From assembly GCF_902459465.1 (NCBI RefSeq), contig NC_047062.1, positions 17,491,994 through 17,555,993 on the forward strand: DNA of 64,000 nt, written 5' to 3'. The stretch comes from Asterias rubens. Its lineage: Eukaryota; Echinodermata; Asteroidea; Forcipulatida; Asteriidae. Of the stretch, positions 13,701-26,283 are shown in pieces. The notes beneath the pieces were generated by a model that saw nothing but the letters and a program-made list of their open reading frames with translations, searched no databases and had not been told where the DNA came from. The translations under genes were made by a program, and so were the position numbers. Each line of letters starts with the position of its first letter. The first letter of the stretch is position 1.

Positions 13701-16700
13701 AATTAATAGTTACAAATTTTGATCTTGTTTTGATTTTGTTTCTGACCACCCACCCAAAAAGATGTTTTGTTGTAAATATCCCTTTCTACTCTTATGAACT
13801 AAGTAATGCTTCGATTAAAGCAGATATTTTCAAATTTCCAAAACAAAAAATTTGTTTAAATATCCCCTTATACACTGGTGAACTAAGTAATAGCTCAAAT
13901 GAAGCAGTTATTTTCATTCAAGAGCGCTCTCCATCTCAGGAGTTTTCAATGCAGGCATGATATTCTTCCTACTTTATTCTGTTTTCCGAATTTTTTTTGC
14001 CCTCTGAAAAATCGTTATTTATAAGGCCTGAATAGTCTATTAGAGCCTACACCTTGTGTAATGTAGGTCAGGCCTTGAACTTGATTTGATTTTCCTACTT
14101 TTCTTCAAGGACCAAATATCATGCCTGTCGTCAGTGGCTGTTCCTGTCTTCCAGCATGCAACTTTGTAGTTGAAACAGAAGAGGCAATTTTTATTTTGCT
14201 ATATTATCCCCATCAGGCCTAGGATGTAAACAAGGTGGACCGATTAGGGTGGAAACAAGGTGGACTGATTACAGTGGATAGCACTGACATGACAAATGAA
14301 CAGGAAGGGGCCAGTGGGTATTTATTTCTCCTTCAAAAATATTTTGTTTTATATTTTATAATAGATAATTTTATAATATAGTAACATGCCTGTGATATTT
14401 TTTTTCACAGGACTCGGGAAAGTACTGAGTATCAGTGCTAACACACATCGGTGTATGGGGAAAAAAAAAAAAAAAAAATTTTTTTATATTGTAATCGATC
14501 AATTTGATTTTCAGTTATTGCTTTTGACCATACCTCCCACAATATTGGGGAAAAAGAGGAGAAATTTTTAAACATTGATTATTCTGAACGGCCCCTTATG
14601 CACACATTTCATAAGTAATCCTCACTTAAACAGGGTATTAGCCTTCTCAGTGAAAGAAAAACCCCCCACCAATTTCTTGTCTCACAAGGGCTCGCCGTGG
14701 AGCCCATAGAACTTGAAGACGTCTTGATTGATGGGAATTCATAATTTATTTAGCATTTTCTTTAGCCGTGCCCTGAGGGGCTTGACTGCAATGTATATGA
14801 ACATCTGTATGCATAGTGTGTTAGTGCGTGTTGTACCACACCGTCAATCCTTATGCATGCTGTCCAGGCCGACTTGGGTACTTAACTGCTTCTAAGGAGG
14901 GATTTTCTATCAGCATAATTACCGCTCTGATTATGGTTATCATAATATTTAATCTAGATTATCATTTTGATTGAATGGGATAACGTAGCGTATACATCAT
15001 TTATGTATGCAAAGTCCTTCATCCTTGCAAATGGATAACTGTTTGGTCGGTTTGAATGCCAAATTTCTAGGAAATCCTTATACTTTAGTTAAAGAGCTGA
15101 TGTTTTTCAGATAGACATTTATTATATGGTTGGTTCACTGGAACATTGATGTAGGTATTTTTCGGCACTGCTCTCCACATAATTCCACACTTATCAAGGC
15201 CCTTTAAAAGTGCGATCTGCTAGTCTGTAAGTGTAGAATTCTGCAGTAAGCATTGCCATGAAATCTTGGCCCAATTTTAAAGAGCTTGTTGAAGGGTATA
15301 AGTACTACTTTCTAACACAAGACACAATGTCCACAGATTTACATTAAACTTATAACTTGAAGATGATGATTGTAGAAAGCTTCCCTTAAAATGTTACTTG
15401 CTGAGGTGCTGTAGTTTTTGAGAAATGAGTAAAACAATGTCACAAAAATAATTTTCGTATCGGTTTTAGCATGTAAAAACTTACTAACCAGTTGTGCTAT
15501 GTTATGGTATAATACCATAACTGGTTAATATGTTTTGACATGCTAAAATAATTTTTGTCTCACTGAGACGTAAATTATTTCGTGACTTGTTTTACTCATT
15601 TCTCAAAAACTACAGCACCTCAGTAAAGTAATATTTGAAGGGAAGCTTATATTTCCTGCTTATAGGCAGCTCTGTGAAATTGCTCCCAGGTCATGTCAAG
15701 AACCAGTGCTTAAGATGTTGAAATCAGATACACATTGAGCATTTCACCTTCCCAGTATCATCCATGCATTATATCTCTAGGATCTTTTACCTCATGTAAC
15801 CCCTACGCCTTATTCAAGATATGCTACTGTATGTACATTATAAAGGCTGGGAGCTAATGTATGTGGGAGTTTTTTGTTCTTGCATAGAGGAAGGGTTTCT
15901 AGTAACCCGAGAAGCGTGAAAGCAATGGTCTAGACAATGATTGAATTGTTAAATATGATATCTACTCTTACAGCCTTCGTTCACTAGCATACATGTCATA
16001 CATGTATTTACACTTGTTGAAGGCATTGTACATGTTTGGTAATTGTCAAAGACCAGTGTTCTCACTTGGTGTATCCCATCATAAGCATAAAATAACAAGC
16101 CTGTGAAAATTTGGGCTCAATCGGTCGTCGAAGTTGTGAGAAAATGATGACAGAAAAAAACACCCTTGTTGGACGAATTTGTGTGCTTTCAGATAGGAAT
16201 AAGAGACTTCTAGCTAGAAGTCTTTTATTATTTTAGTTAGAAGTTACCTCTTTCTCAAAAACTATGTTACTTCAGAGGGAGTCGTTTCCCACAATGTTTT
16301 GTACTACCAACAGCTCTCCAATGCTTGTTACCAAGTCAGTTTTTAAGTTAATATTTGTTTTGAGTAATTACCAAACGTGTACCTTCCCTTTAACCAAGTT
16401 GTTTCTTGGTAATTAATTAAAGTAAGCATAAAGCATTCCTTTGCTGCCATCCATTCAGATAATACAGGGTAATAGTTTCTGTAGTTCGCGAAATAAATGT
16501 CATCCATCAACTACGAAGTGGTTGAAGTTATTTTATTCTATAGCCTTTGTGAGTAGGTAAGTAAAACTACCGAAGGTTATGTCAGGTTTTTGATCAATTC
16601 AAATGCAGGGATGTGACAATGCTCCAAGGTTGGGGAATTACTAAGTATTGATTTTCTTTTTACCTTAAATGGTTTGTATGTACAGTTTATAGAGTAACTC

Positions 16701-19700
16701 AGTTGGAAAATATAATTTTGTGCTTTCATGTATATTTTTTACATGATTTATTTTTTTTGAAAATAATAGTCGTGAGGGACGCCCACATAAATAGGTCACT
16801 TGCTGGCATGGTTATGTTCCTTCAGCGACATCACATGCATTACATAAATTTAATTAATCATGAGTGAAATGTTAATAGAAAGAACACATATTTGTCATTC
16901 CTTGGGCAGACCCTGTCCCTGTCTTCTGGAATTGATCATGAATATATTTTGTAAATATGGCGTCGCAGTAGCAAGCCAGCCCTGTCAGCAAAGTGACCTA
17001 TTTATGTGGGCGAGTCAGAAGACTATTATTTATAAAGAAAACAAATCAGGTGCAAATAAACAGGAAGGCACACAATGAATTTTTTTTTCCCCCATTTGAA
17101 TTACTGTATACTGTAAGGTGTAAAATAACAAAATCAATACTTAGGAATTCACCAAACCTAAGGCCATTTCCGAATTGGTGGTTACAGCTATGGCTACGGC
17201 TGTTGCTAAGGGTGTTGCTAAGGATGTGTATACCTCAACGCATAATGACGTGGAAATCTAGCCATAGCTGTAGCCGCTAATTCAGACATGGCCTTAGTAC
17301 ACCTTATATACACAAGAGCTTGAATTGAAATGGCTGGAGATGTGACAATCCTTGTTTAGTGGTCGGTTATTTGCACTGTTAATCAACCAGAATGTCGTGT
17401 CTTCCATTTAAGCAGGGGTTGAGTTACTAAATCTGTTCAAGATCAGTTGGTAAATCTGGCAACATGTTCACAAAGTTGGGTCGAGGCACGTTTTAAAATG
17501 TTGTATTGCATTGAAATCTGACCCAGGCAGATACGCAATCAGTCATTCAAATGTTCTGTGTTGTAGCCTAGGTGGGCGACGCTGGCGGGCTTTCCCCGAG
17601 AACTACAAGATTTTGCCCTACACTGTGCTGCCCAGCACAGATTTCCCCCAGTTGCACTTCGGCAATGATGGCCCCATATCTAACATGTCTAAACATGAAT
17701 AATTTTGTTGAACCGCTCTCCCTTGGTTGGGCTAAAGTGGATTTAGAGCCCACCACTAAAATTGGTGTAGCTACAACACTGACTGTGTATCATGGTGTAT
17801 CTGGATGTATCTTTAGTAATAGCCCATTTCTCTTTGTGTTTCAGCTGGCATATTGTGTAGTGCAGTTCCTAGAGAAAGATGCAACGCTTACTGATCAGGT
17901 ATGTACACTGCACAATGCAAAGTAGAGCTCCGACACAAGATGACTTTCATGATTCAAGTCTATCTACATCAGGAATTTTAATGGATTCTTGCACAACCTA
18001 CCTATGTGCAATCCTCTCTATGCGTCGCTGGCTTACATGTTTGAAACCTTAGTGGGGGGGGGGGGGGGGGGGAGAGAGCCAACACGAAAATTTAATGAAA
18101 CCGAATATCTCTGGGATTAATTTTTACAGGTAGAGATTTGGACTTGTCGTTTTGGATTGATAAAACTCTGTCACATGAGCAGCCTGCTAATGCATTTCTT
18201 TGGCCCTGTGCAATTAACCTTTTGCAAAGCCGTGTCTCAGGTGCTTTCAAATGTAGTGATGAGGCTTTGGCAAGCTTGGCGCCAAATTTAGACCTCGGAA
18301 TAGTGTAAATGAAATTTTATTTCAGTAACGGCACAAGTAAGGTACGTGGTTTGTTTGAAGAAAAAAAATATTTTCAAACAAAGATCTGAAGAGAGAAAAA
18401 AACCTATGGGATTCTTGAAAACAAGTGTTGAATGTATGCTTTTTCAAAATTAAATCAGATAAAACAACCGTTATTATAACAAATAGTAAACAAATATTTT
18501 GAAAATGTTGATTGAGATAAGTTTTAAGCTTTCTTAGTGTTCATATTGTGCATATACATATTTTAAGGTAATGTCTGAATCTGGAATTAAATATGTATCA
18601 TGCAACCATAACTAACTGAACAATTGGGTTCTAATAAACAAATAATAATTATATTTTTCAATTTGCAATGTAAGAAAGGATTCTAGTAATGATTTGTAAC
18701 AATGTAAGTTAATTACAAAATTGTGTGTCTCCCACCAGGTCGTTAGAGGTTTATTGAAGTATTGGCCAAAAACCTGTAGTCAGAAAGAGGTAAGTTGACC
18801 AGTAAGCCTTCTTTTAAAGGGCACAGTACAAGATTGTTTACAAAGAACAAAATGCATTTAGTCAAAGCGCAATCTAGATTTCAAGGGGACATTTCATATA
18901 TTTAACTTTCAAAGATTCTGTGTGAGACCACACCGGCTCTTTTTAGACCCAACACTCCCTCAAAAGAGATATCATACTTATACATGGTTGTGCTCGCAAG
19001 TTTACTCTTTAGTATTTATAGTTACTTCATTTTCCTTGAGCAATTGCACATTGTTTTTGGTTTTTTTCTTTAAAGGAACACGTTGCCTTTGATCGGTCGG
19101 GTTGGTCTTTGAAAAGCATTTGAAACCGTTTTTTTTAATGAAATGCAAATGGTTGGATAGATAATTTAAAAGTAGAATATAATGATCCACACAAACATGG
19201 ATTAAAATTGCACGGTTTTCCTAATACATCACAAAGAAACATGGTTGGCCATTTTTTTGAGTCAAAATTTTGACAATTTCAGAAATAAAACCAAAGATTT
19301 GTACAGAAGTTCCTAGTAATGTTTTGTTAAATGACATTTTCTCTTCAACTCGATTTCATCCATGGACCTCATTTTGAGAGGAAAATGTATTTGTTTTATT
19401 TATTTTATATAATCATGTTTACACATGATTGCCCATTCAACTGAGGTTGTTTTTCAAGGGACCTTGTATTGCATAAAAAAAACCACAAGCGTTGAAAATG
19501 CACAGAATAACTGAAAAAGTCATAAGAAAAAACTTTCAAATTTTACAGTAAACACAATCCCTGACAAATTGAAAGTGGAAATCAAATAAAAATATCTGGA
19601 AGTAAAGATTAACTCAAATGCAGAGAACAAAAACAACTAAACTTAAACTAAATAGATTAAAATAAAATGTTGAAATTCATCATTTTGAACAGTATACTCT

Positions 19701-22700
19701 GCTCGTCTTCTTCTTTTTATTCTCCTTTTTTTTTCCTGCCTGAAGGCGAGCAGAGTAGACTGAAATGTCGAGACCGAACCGGTTCTTTCCAGAGCCAACA
19801 CTCCAACTATTACATGGTTGTACCCTGCAAGTTTACTATTATTTATAGTTCATGCTAATTGCAAGGTTCCAAAAACCTTTGCCTTTAAAGTTGATGGTTC
19901 AGGTACGGCTGAGTTTGGTCCACACGTCCCTGCTGATTGAATCTGATTAAGTAGAGATCTACAGTTTCAGATATTATTATTAGTTATCCCACAAGCACAA
20001 GTAGAGTCTACAAATAAATAGTCCTTCTGCGTGACACATATGCAGGGAGGCCAAGGCCTGAGTTGCATATATGGCAAGCAGATGTGCGAATATTTGCTCG
20101 TACTCCTGGAGTGCGCGTGGGATTATGATTTATCCTCCGGTAAAATAGCGAAGTATACAACCACGATCAGGTTTTAGTATTTTTTTCTTCTTTTTTTGTG
20201 AAGGGTTGTGCAAAGGCAACTTTTTAAAAAGATGGAATGTTATATTGATTTGGGGTTGAGCTACAAGAAAATATCTATGGCGGGATTTGAACCAACCACT
20301 TTCCGGATTAACGTGCCGGTGCTCAACAATTTGGTTTACAATAAAATTACATAAAAAATATATGTACATTATGTTAAATACAATATTAAAAAGATTACTT
20401 AAGTGAAACAGACAAACAGGCATGGTGAAAGCTGTCTATCGAGCCCCATGTTGGCCGTCTCCCTGTAATATTATGTTTTTATGAACTAAACTGAACTGAA
20501 AGTTAACCCCAGGGAACATTGTGTTGATAAACATCAATGGTCAATTCTTGAAACGTGTTGCAGTGAGCGCATGCATAATAATGCTTTCCACACACAGGAT
20601 GCAGTACTAAATGACTTCAGAGTTGGATTCTATTATAGAATTGTATGCTCTCATTCATACATGTACACAGTTTTTCTTGCATATTCTAGACACCTTATGA
20701 CTTGTTCCTGTTAAAGTGTGTTTGTAACTTTTGTAGGACAAAAAACACAATGTCCACAGATTTACACTAAACTTACACAGTTTGAAGATAATGATAGTAG
20801 AAAGCTTCCCTGAAAATATTACGTGCTGAGGTGCTGTAGTTTTTGGGAAATTAGTAAAACAATGTCATGAAAATTATTTTAAGCATTTACAAATGTATTT
20901 TCATGACATTGTTTTACTCATTTCTCAAAAACTACAGCACCTCAGTAAGTAATATTTGAAGGGAAGCTTTCCACTAGCATTATCTTCAAACCCTGTAAGT
21001 TTAATGTAAATCTATGGACATTTTGAAAAGGTACCCAAATCCTTTAATAAAAATTTAAAAAAAATAAACTTATTACGTGGTGTTCAATTTCAAATTGACA
21101 AAGCCTTGAATGAAAAGAAGTCTGTCCCCCTTGTTGTTTATGAACATTTGTATTCATGATTTGCAAGTGATGACAGGGACCCACGCAAAGATGGCGGTCG
21201 CACTGTGTTAATGAAGCCCAGACATCCTGTGCTAATAAAGCACAGACACCTTAAGATACTGTTAAAGGTGGATTAGACAACTGCAGTTAATCCAAGAATA
21301 CAAGCTTAGTCTATCGGAAAAGAACGAGGGGAAGAACCAAAAATCCCCTTAAGGCCTGAAATAGAATCGAGCAGAGTGGCATCGTCTTCCCATCTGCACC
21401 CACACAATCCAAAGCTCGTTCCTTTCTCAGATCTGAAACGCAGTCATATACCTTGAGGTAGCTGCCAATCTGTCCTCTCTCTCCATCCATCTCATGTATG
21501 GATTGCACAATGTCTCTATGCTGCCCACGTAGAGTAGTCTGTTCATACCCCCCCCCCCCCCCCCAAATGCTGGACTGTTATTAAAAACAATTTGGCCGAG
21601 CACTAGGGGAGATTGTGTAGACTTTGTATCCAATTAGCTTTGGTTTCAGACCTAGTAGTATGTTTTTCCTCTCTTTTCAAGTTTCACACTTTAAGTGGGA
21701 AAAGTTTTTTTTTTTTGTTAAGTCATTGACGCAAGGAATGGGGCTATTTTATGTTGTATTAAATAGTACTTACTCTTTTTGTTTGTAATTGTAAAGGAAG
21801 TTTGATGTTGATTTTAATCAAAAACTTAATTACACAGCTCAGAATATATGCATAGGGTTTACATGTACTCAAGGTTTAGCAGGACCCAAGGCCAGACGTG
21901 AAGAAGCAAAAATTTAAATAGATTATTAATTAAACATTTGTAAATTAAAATTCATCCTGTATGTTATTGTTTAAAAATGTTTTAAAATTACATGTATTTT
22001 ATTCATTCTTGTTTTTAAAATTTGTTTTTGTCCCACCTGTCTATAACATTTGCACTACTGACAAAACATGAATGTTCTGCCAGGGTATGTTTATTGACAT
22101 TGGGTCTAACCATTCACCTCTATCCTTTGACCTAGGTCATGTTCCTGGGTGAGATCGAGGAAGTCTTAGATGTGATAGAGCCTTCACAGTTTGTCAAGAT
22201 TCAGGAGGTTTTGTTTAAACAGCTGGCTAGGTGTGTAGCAAGTCCACACTTTCAGGTGAGTAAACAACATCCAAGTTTGTTAGCCTGGCCTGTGAGTCCC
22301 TGTTTGGTTGCTAGTGGTGTAATTATCATAAAGAACACTCACATGTGTATGTGTGCATGAGTCTGTGTTGCAGGCTGTATGTATTCCATCCTGTAGGCTG
22401 CAGAACTATGTTTCTGTTCTGCAGTTCAGCCTGCAGGCTACAGAACTAGGATACTGTATTGCAGCTCAGGCTGCAGAACCAAGGATGCTGTATTGTAATT
22501 CAGCCTGCAGGCTACAGAACTAGGTTTTCCAATAAACTAGATGAAGAAAAAACCAATCAGGCATGCAACTTCCACGTCAGATCAACTTTGACAGCACCAT
22601 GGTCCAATTTCTTGATTCTGCTTACTGTATTAAGCAATAAGTCAGAGTTTACGGATGCAGGGAATTCCGTTCTTACTTTACTAGGCATTCTTTGCTTACA

Positions 22701-24965
22701 CAGCTAGCGCAGAAATTCGTTGCTTGCCCTATAAGTAAAGTATGGTTATCGCAAGCGCAGAATTCGGCCATTAGCAAAACTATGAAATTGGGCCCAGAAC
22801 TTTTGTCCAGTTTACAAAACCACTTGTCCCTGTAATGCATTTAGATCAGATTGTATGTAGTTTTGATTTCAAATTAAGCTGGGTCTCTCAGTGGTAGCAC
22901 TGCTTTACTAAACTAATCGTTTCTTCTTCTTTTTTTCTGTATTTGTGTCTTTTCAGGTAGCAGAGAGGGCGCTATACTTCTGGAATAATGAATATATATT
23001 GAGTCTGATAGAGGAGAATTCATTAACTGTAATGCCCGTCATGTTCCCTAGTCTCTATAGGATATCAAAGGAACATTGGAATCAGTAAGTAACTCTTGGA
23101 AGGGTTTTCATACCTTTTGTTGCTCAATTATTTTTCGGCCCTGACATGAATCCTTACTCACTGTGAATGAAGATGTATGTAATATAATTTACCTGTAGAG
23201 GTGTCCGTGTCATTAGTCGTCAAGTTTTTGAGAGGAGAAAAAAAGTGAAAATCACAGAGCAATGTTTTGAGGGGAGTCGCAGGGATTCCTTGTACCGAAT
23301 GCTTAAACAATGTTCGTCTCACTGAAACGCAAATAAGTTTCATGAAATTGTTTTACTCATTTTCTGAAAAACTACAGCACCCCAGCAAGTAATATTTCAA
23401 GGGAAGCTTTCTACCACATTTATATTTTAACTATTATACACATATTGACTGGCCTCGGGAAATAGTCCCTCTTCTGGTCACTCGAAGTCCCTTGGGGGGG
23501 GGGGGGAATAGACGTACACTAGTTACCGACAAGGATATTTATTTTTTAGAAACCCATTTGCCTATCATGGCCCAATTTTGGCGACCCTTACACGGGTCTA
23601 CTGATAGCATGATCCTCAGTTGGGCAAAACTCTGTAATGATCATGGCTATATTTCACTTAACCAACAATTTGATAGAAATTTTATAGCCATAAACAGAAT
23701 CGTGCAGACATAAAAACTAAATATGGTTGGGACCAACTTGGTCCAGGAATTTTGAATACACGCAAGACTTGCACAGTCTATTGTGAATTATGTATAAGAC
23801 TGAAATAAATAGATGCGTAACCGGAAGTAACACAATCATTTATACTGAAACTGAACCTAGCTTTGAAATGATGCAGGGGGTTTCTAATCTTTTCATGGGA
23901 TGGCTGATGTCATGTTATCTTTGATTCGATCTGTTTTATTCACTTATCCATTTACATAAGAGTAACTTGAGAAACCCCCCCTTAATCCTTCAATTTTCAT
24001 GTTGCATGTTTCATGTTCATTTTTGAGGATTAGGTCATTCAAACTTGAAGGAATTTAATACATTTAAGAGCACAGGATATTTTATGACTCTTCATTTTTT
24101 TTATGTCATGTAATCTGGTCTTATAAAGAAACCTCAATTATATGTATGTTTCGACCAAAAGTGTTCCCCCATAGAGTTAAAGTTTTTCCAGTAGAAGTGC
24201 CCTTTGCAAAATGAAAATGGCCTTGCCCTCTCAAAGATGAATTTTCCAGGCCACCTGATGAGTTTTACCACTGAGGATTAAAATTTATTATAATAAAAGT
24301 AGTAGTAAAGGGCCCAGGTAAAGTTGAAAGCTATCAATTGTTCTCTCTTTATCTTAACTTTTCTTGTAATATGTTTGTTTTACAGGACTATAGTTGCACT
24401 GGTTTATAATGTACTGAAGACATTTATGGAAATGAATAGCCAATTGTTCGACGACCTAACATCTGGTTACAAGGTAGAGAGACAAAAGTAAGCATTGAGA
24501 GCAACTGAGTTTTTTTCTTTTTAACGTTTGCCTCTGTTTCAAAGAACCAAATTGGATTTAAGAGATTGGAAACCTAAAATCTAGATTTTTTAATTGCAAT
24601 TTGATATATTAAAAACCAATTTTGTGATTTGTGTTGGGTTTGGTTTTGAGGTTACTGGTGTTTTGGGGTTTTTTCCCCTTCAATTTCCTCTGTTTTATAG
24701 AATCAAATTATAAATCTGAATTTTTGATTTTTTTTTTAAATATATTTAAAAACCAAATTCGTGACTTGTGTTAGATTTTGTTTCGGTTTTGTTTTGACGC
24801 CACTGGTGTTTTGTAATTTACGATTTCCTCTGTTGTAAAGAATCAATTTTTTTTTTTTTTTTTTACAGAGAGAAGAAAAAGGAGAAGGAACGAGATGAAC
24901 TATGGAAGCGCCTGAGTAAACTAGAGATGAACAATGCTGCTAACAAGAACAGTAAGGCCAAGTAA
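1751..24965 (+). CDS. PPP2R5A/E: PP2A 56 kDa regulatory subunit B56 (alpha/beta/epsilon class), 3' 11 exons, 5' end outside window
   Basis: B56 subunits bind the PP2A scaffold and catalytic subunits and bring the phosphatase to LxxIxE-motif substrates. Coding exons, each with AG before and GT after: 1751-1852, 6636-6728, 9278-9408, 10202-10261, 12089-12197, 17845-17898, 18739-18789, 22136-22255, 22957-23084, 24386-24487, 24869-24965 (stop TAA 24963-24965). They total 1047 nt, and all phases join. The first visible residues read [10 protein letters not shown]. The HEAT-repeat block follows, including the [18 protein letters not shown] stretch that lines the LxxIxE pocket in the family and [14 protein letters not shown] in exon 9. 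The tail is a basic [13 protein letters not shown] helix and a short unique end. Roughly the first 115 family residues are missing and would lie left of base 1. Many residues ([31 protein letters not shown]) fit vertebrate alpha better than epsilon from memory, but PSQFVKIQE fits epsilon. An invertebrate ancestor of alpha/beta/epsilon is the safest reading. Confidence 0.95.
1918..2066. mobile_element. Family D short foldback, copy 1
   Basis: TCATGAAACGCTAGGATTAA and GGACGAGTAACTCGTC at the left; AACTCGTCCTAAGATTAATC and GTTTGGTGAAACC at the right. It sits directly before a family A element. Confidence 0.8.
2091..2465 (+). mobile_element. Family A MITE, copy 1
   Basis: GGCACTGGACACCTATTGG at the left, complement GTCCAGTGCCTTTAAG at the right. 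The interior has TTGTCAAAGACCAGT and CTTCAGAGGGAGTCGTTTCTC. It lies in the intron after exon 1751-1852. Confidence 0.85.
10402..10553. mobile_element. Family E MITE copy (CCGGTTCATACTTCC ends)
   Basis: GGTTCATACTTCCAGCGAATG on the left, GTTCGCAGGAAGTATGAACC on the right. It lies in an intron of the B56 gene. Confidence 0.8.
11028..11320 (+). mobile_element. tRNA-derived SINE (family 1)
   Basis: The tRNA-like head has an A box TTTGGTTTAGTGGTAT and a B box GGTTCAAATC. The body is GGGGCTTTCAGTCCCTACCT with GATTGCGTGGGTTTTTCC. The tail is a GAAATGAAGT simple repeat and A-rich run. The body recurs at 62050-62200. Confidence 0.8.
11641..11850. mobile_element. Family E fragment joined to a family C element
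   Basis: AAGCCCGGTTCATACTTCCC opens it, but from about 11690 the sequence becomes family C (TTTCATG..GCTGCTTAACG ... TTAAGCAGCTCTATGAAATT). This implies insertion or recombination between two MITEs. Confidence 0.65.
12222..12278. repeat. 19-bp tandem repeat, 3 copies, in a B56 intron
   Basis: GGCGACTAGGGGGTTATGA-type units start about 25 bp after the 5' splice site of exon 12089-12197. Confidence 0.9.
12363..12903. repeat. Diverged direct duplication, about 180 bp, offset 355 bp
   Basis: 12363-12540 and 12718-12903 share ACAAACAGCTCTGTGTT, AAGTCCACA, TATGTGGA and TTTTGTTCTTRGGTCCACAC in the same order. The sequence between is unrelated. Confidence 0.8.
14383..14480 (+). mobile_element. SINE family 2 body and tail fragment
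   Basis: ACATGCCTGTGATATTTTTT, CGGGAAAGTACTGAGTATCA and CTAACACACATCGGTGTATG, then an A run of about 17. It has no tRNA head. Intronic in the B56 gene. Confidence 0.75.
15318..15650. mobile_element. Family B long foldback element, copy 1
   Basis: The left arm contains GTAGAAAGCTTCCCTTAAAA and CTGAGGTGCTGTAGTTTTTG. The right arm is its complement, CAAAAACTACAGCACCTCAG to GGGAAGCTT, so nearly the whole element folds on itself around GTTATGGTATAATACCATAA. Confidence 0.85.
16018..16393 (+). mobile_element. Family A MITE, copy 2 (diverged ends)
   Basis: The interior matches copy 1 (AATTGTCAAAGACCAGT ... TTCAGAGGGAGTCG ... GAGTAATTACCA). The terminal inverted repeats have drifted (GGCATTGTACATG / CGTGTACCTTCCCTTT). 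Confidence 0.8.
17158..17297. mobile_element. Short MITE with GGCCAT ends
   Basis: CTAAGGCCATTTCCGAATTG and ACAGCTATGGCT at the left; AGCCATAGCTGTAGCCGCTA and CAGACATGGCCTTAG at the right. The inverted repeats are about 38 bp. Confidence 0.85.
18054..18072. repeat. G19 homopolymer
   Basis: An unbroken G run in a B56 intron, potentially variable in length. Confidence 0.95.
20262..20465 (-). mobile_element. SINE family 3 fragment
   Basis: GGCGGGATTTGAACCAACCA and GCCCCATGTTGGCCGTCTCC match the two sides of the 63.0 kb head (GGGATTTGATC / CCCTATGTTGGCAGTCTGCC). The middle is rearranged. Confidence 0.55.
20736..21026. mobile_element. Family B foldback element, copy 2
   Basis: AATGTCCACAGATTTACA at the left, TGTAAATCTATGGACATT-type complement at the right (TTAATGTAAATCTATGGACA). 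The arms meet near 20885 with a very short loop. Confidence 0.85.
21548..21564. repeat. C17 homopolymer
   Basis: An unbroken C run in a B56 intron. Confidence 0.95.
22390..22525. repeat. Tandem GCTGCAGAAC repeat, about 3-4 units of 32-41 bp
   Basis: GCAGAACTATG, CTACAGAACTAGGATACTGT, GCTGCAGAACCAAGGATGCT and GCTACAGAACTAGG recur, with TGTATTGCAGCTCAGGC-type links. It lies 135 bp after the 5' splice site of exon 22136-22255. Confidence 0.8.
22683..22796. mobile_element. Family C element fragment
   Basis: TAGGCATTCTTTGCTTACAC ... GCAAAACTATGAAATTGGGC. Right terminus only. Confidence 0.65.
23313..23435. mobile_element. Family B element, right arm only
   Basis: CTCACTGAAACGCAAATAAG, then TTGTTTTACTCATTTTCTGA and ACTACAGCACCCCAGCAAGT to GGGAAGCTTTCTACC. 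The left arm is missing. Confidence 0.8.
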
Positions 24966-25859
24966 CGGCGGTCCCCAATTCCAGCGGTCAGCCTCTCCCC
25001 TGCTTGGTTCGGCTCGGCTCAGCTAGGGCTTCGGCTTGCCTCTGAGGCAAAGAAAGTTTAAAAAATCATGTCATAGTTAGCAGTTGACTGCCAAAGTGTT
25101 TTGTGTGTGATGCTTGCATCTAAACCAGGAATAGAAAATAAATTTGACACAAACATATCCACAGCTTTTCGCATTTTGTGGAACGAGGTTTCTGAGGAGA
25201 AGCAATTCCCTCGAAGTGTAAAAGAGGAAAAGACAACAAAACAAATCTCTTCTGTCTTACTGTGGAGTTGAGGGGCCGGGCTGTTAGTGAGGTTCGTGTC
25301 GCAACCTTACGGTGACAGAAGTTAGTTCCTCAGCTTTTCTTCCTCCATGGTTCTTGTATTCATTAGATACTACAAATGTATTGTTGATTTTTATTATAAA
25401 CATCATAAAAAAACAAAAACAGAAGACCATAGTTCCCCCCCCCCTCTTCTTTTTCTCTCTTACTGATTTTCATCCGTTTTTATAGTTATGTCTGTTGAGA
25501 TACTAGATGTGTTTGAAATAATGTGGCCAGAATAAGTGGATATGCAGGGGGGGTGGGGGTCTGGCTTTGATTTGTAAGCCAGGGGGAACTTATACTGCAT
25601 ATGATTTTTAAATTGTGAATGAGGCAATAGAAATGTTAATGTTTGTATATGTATGCATGAGTGTGAAAGGTCAACCTGAGTTTGTGAGTATGCGTTTGGG
25701 TGTCAGGTGAGTGTGAGAGAGTGTGGTCAGTGAATGGGTAATTTTCAAAATGGGATAATTATGGCCGAGTTGCACAAACTCTCATGCAACCGATTTGATA
25801 GACATTGTGAGTGTTGCACAGAGTGGGTTTTTCCAGATGGTATGAGCCTATTGTATGCG

Positions 25860-26043
25860 GGCCCAATTTCATCTAGGTGCTTAAGCACAAAAAGTAGCTT
25901 AGCACAATAAAAATTACGCTTACCAGCTAAACAACCAAGTTACATGTACAATTAGTGACTGGCCTCCTGCTCATTTTTGCTAAGCAGAAAATCGTTCAGC
26001 AATATTTTTCGGCTTTAGAAGCAGCTCCATAAAAATTGGGCCC
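25860..26043. mobile_element. Family C element (CCCAATTTCAT ends)
   Basis: GGGCCCAATTTCATCTAGGT with GCTTAAGCACAAAA at the left; GCAGCTCCATAAAAATTGGG at the right. Confidence 0.8.
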
Positions 26044-26277
26044 AGCACAATGTCATACTGAGGGAGGTTTTTAAAGCAACTGATTCCTAAATTGTAACAA
26101 GTCGGTGATTAAGTGACTTTGATCGCCAGCGCTGTGGCTGGCGACATTGCTCTTCATCCAAAGGGGGTAAACAAGAAATGGCGTGTGTCGTATCCAACGG
26201 TTTTAAACGAATGTTTATATTAATGTATAGATTGTATTGAATAACCCACTCTCATGAATGTTTCAATGTTATACAGA

Positions 26278-26283
26278 AAATAA
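26278..26283 (+). terminator. Polyadenylation signal candidate for the B56 gene
   Basis: AATAAA sits about 1.3 kb after the stop codon and is followed by a T-rich stretch. It is the first canonical hexamer downstream on this strand that I found. Confidence 0.4.

Noticed and set aside
21311-21633. Overlapping minus-strand frames of 65-68 codons
   Set aside because: Composition is somewhat protein-like, but there is no domain, no splice-consistent continuation, and a C17 run interrupts them.
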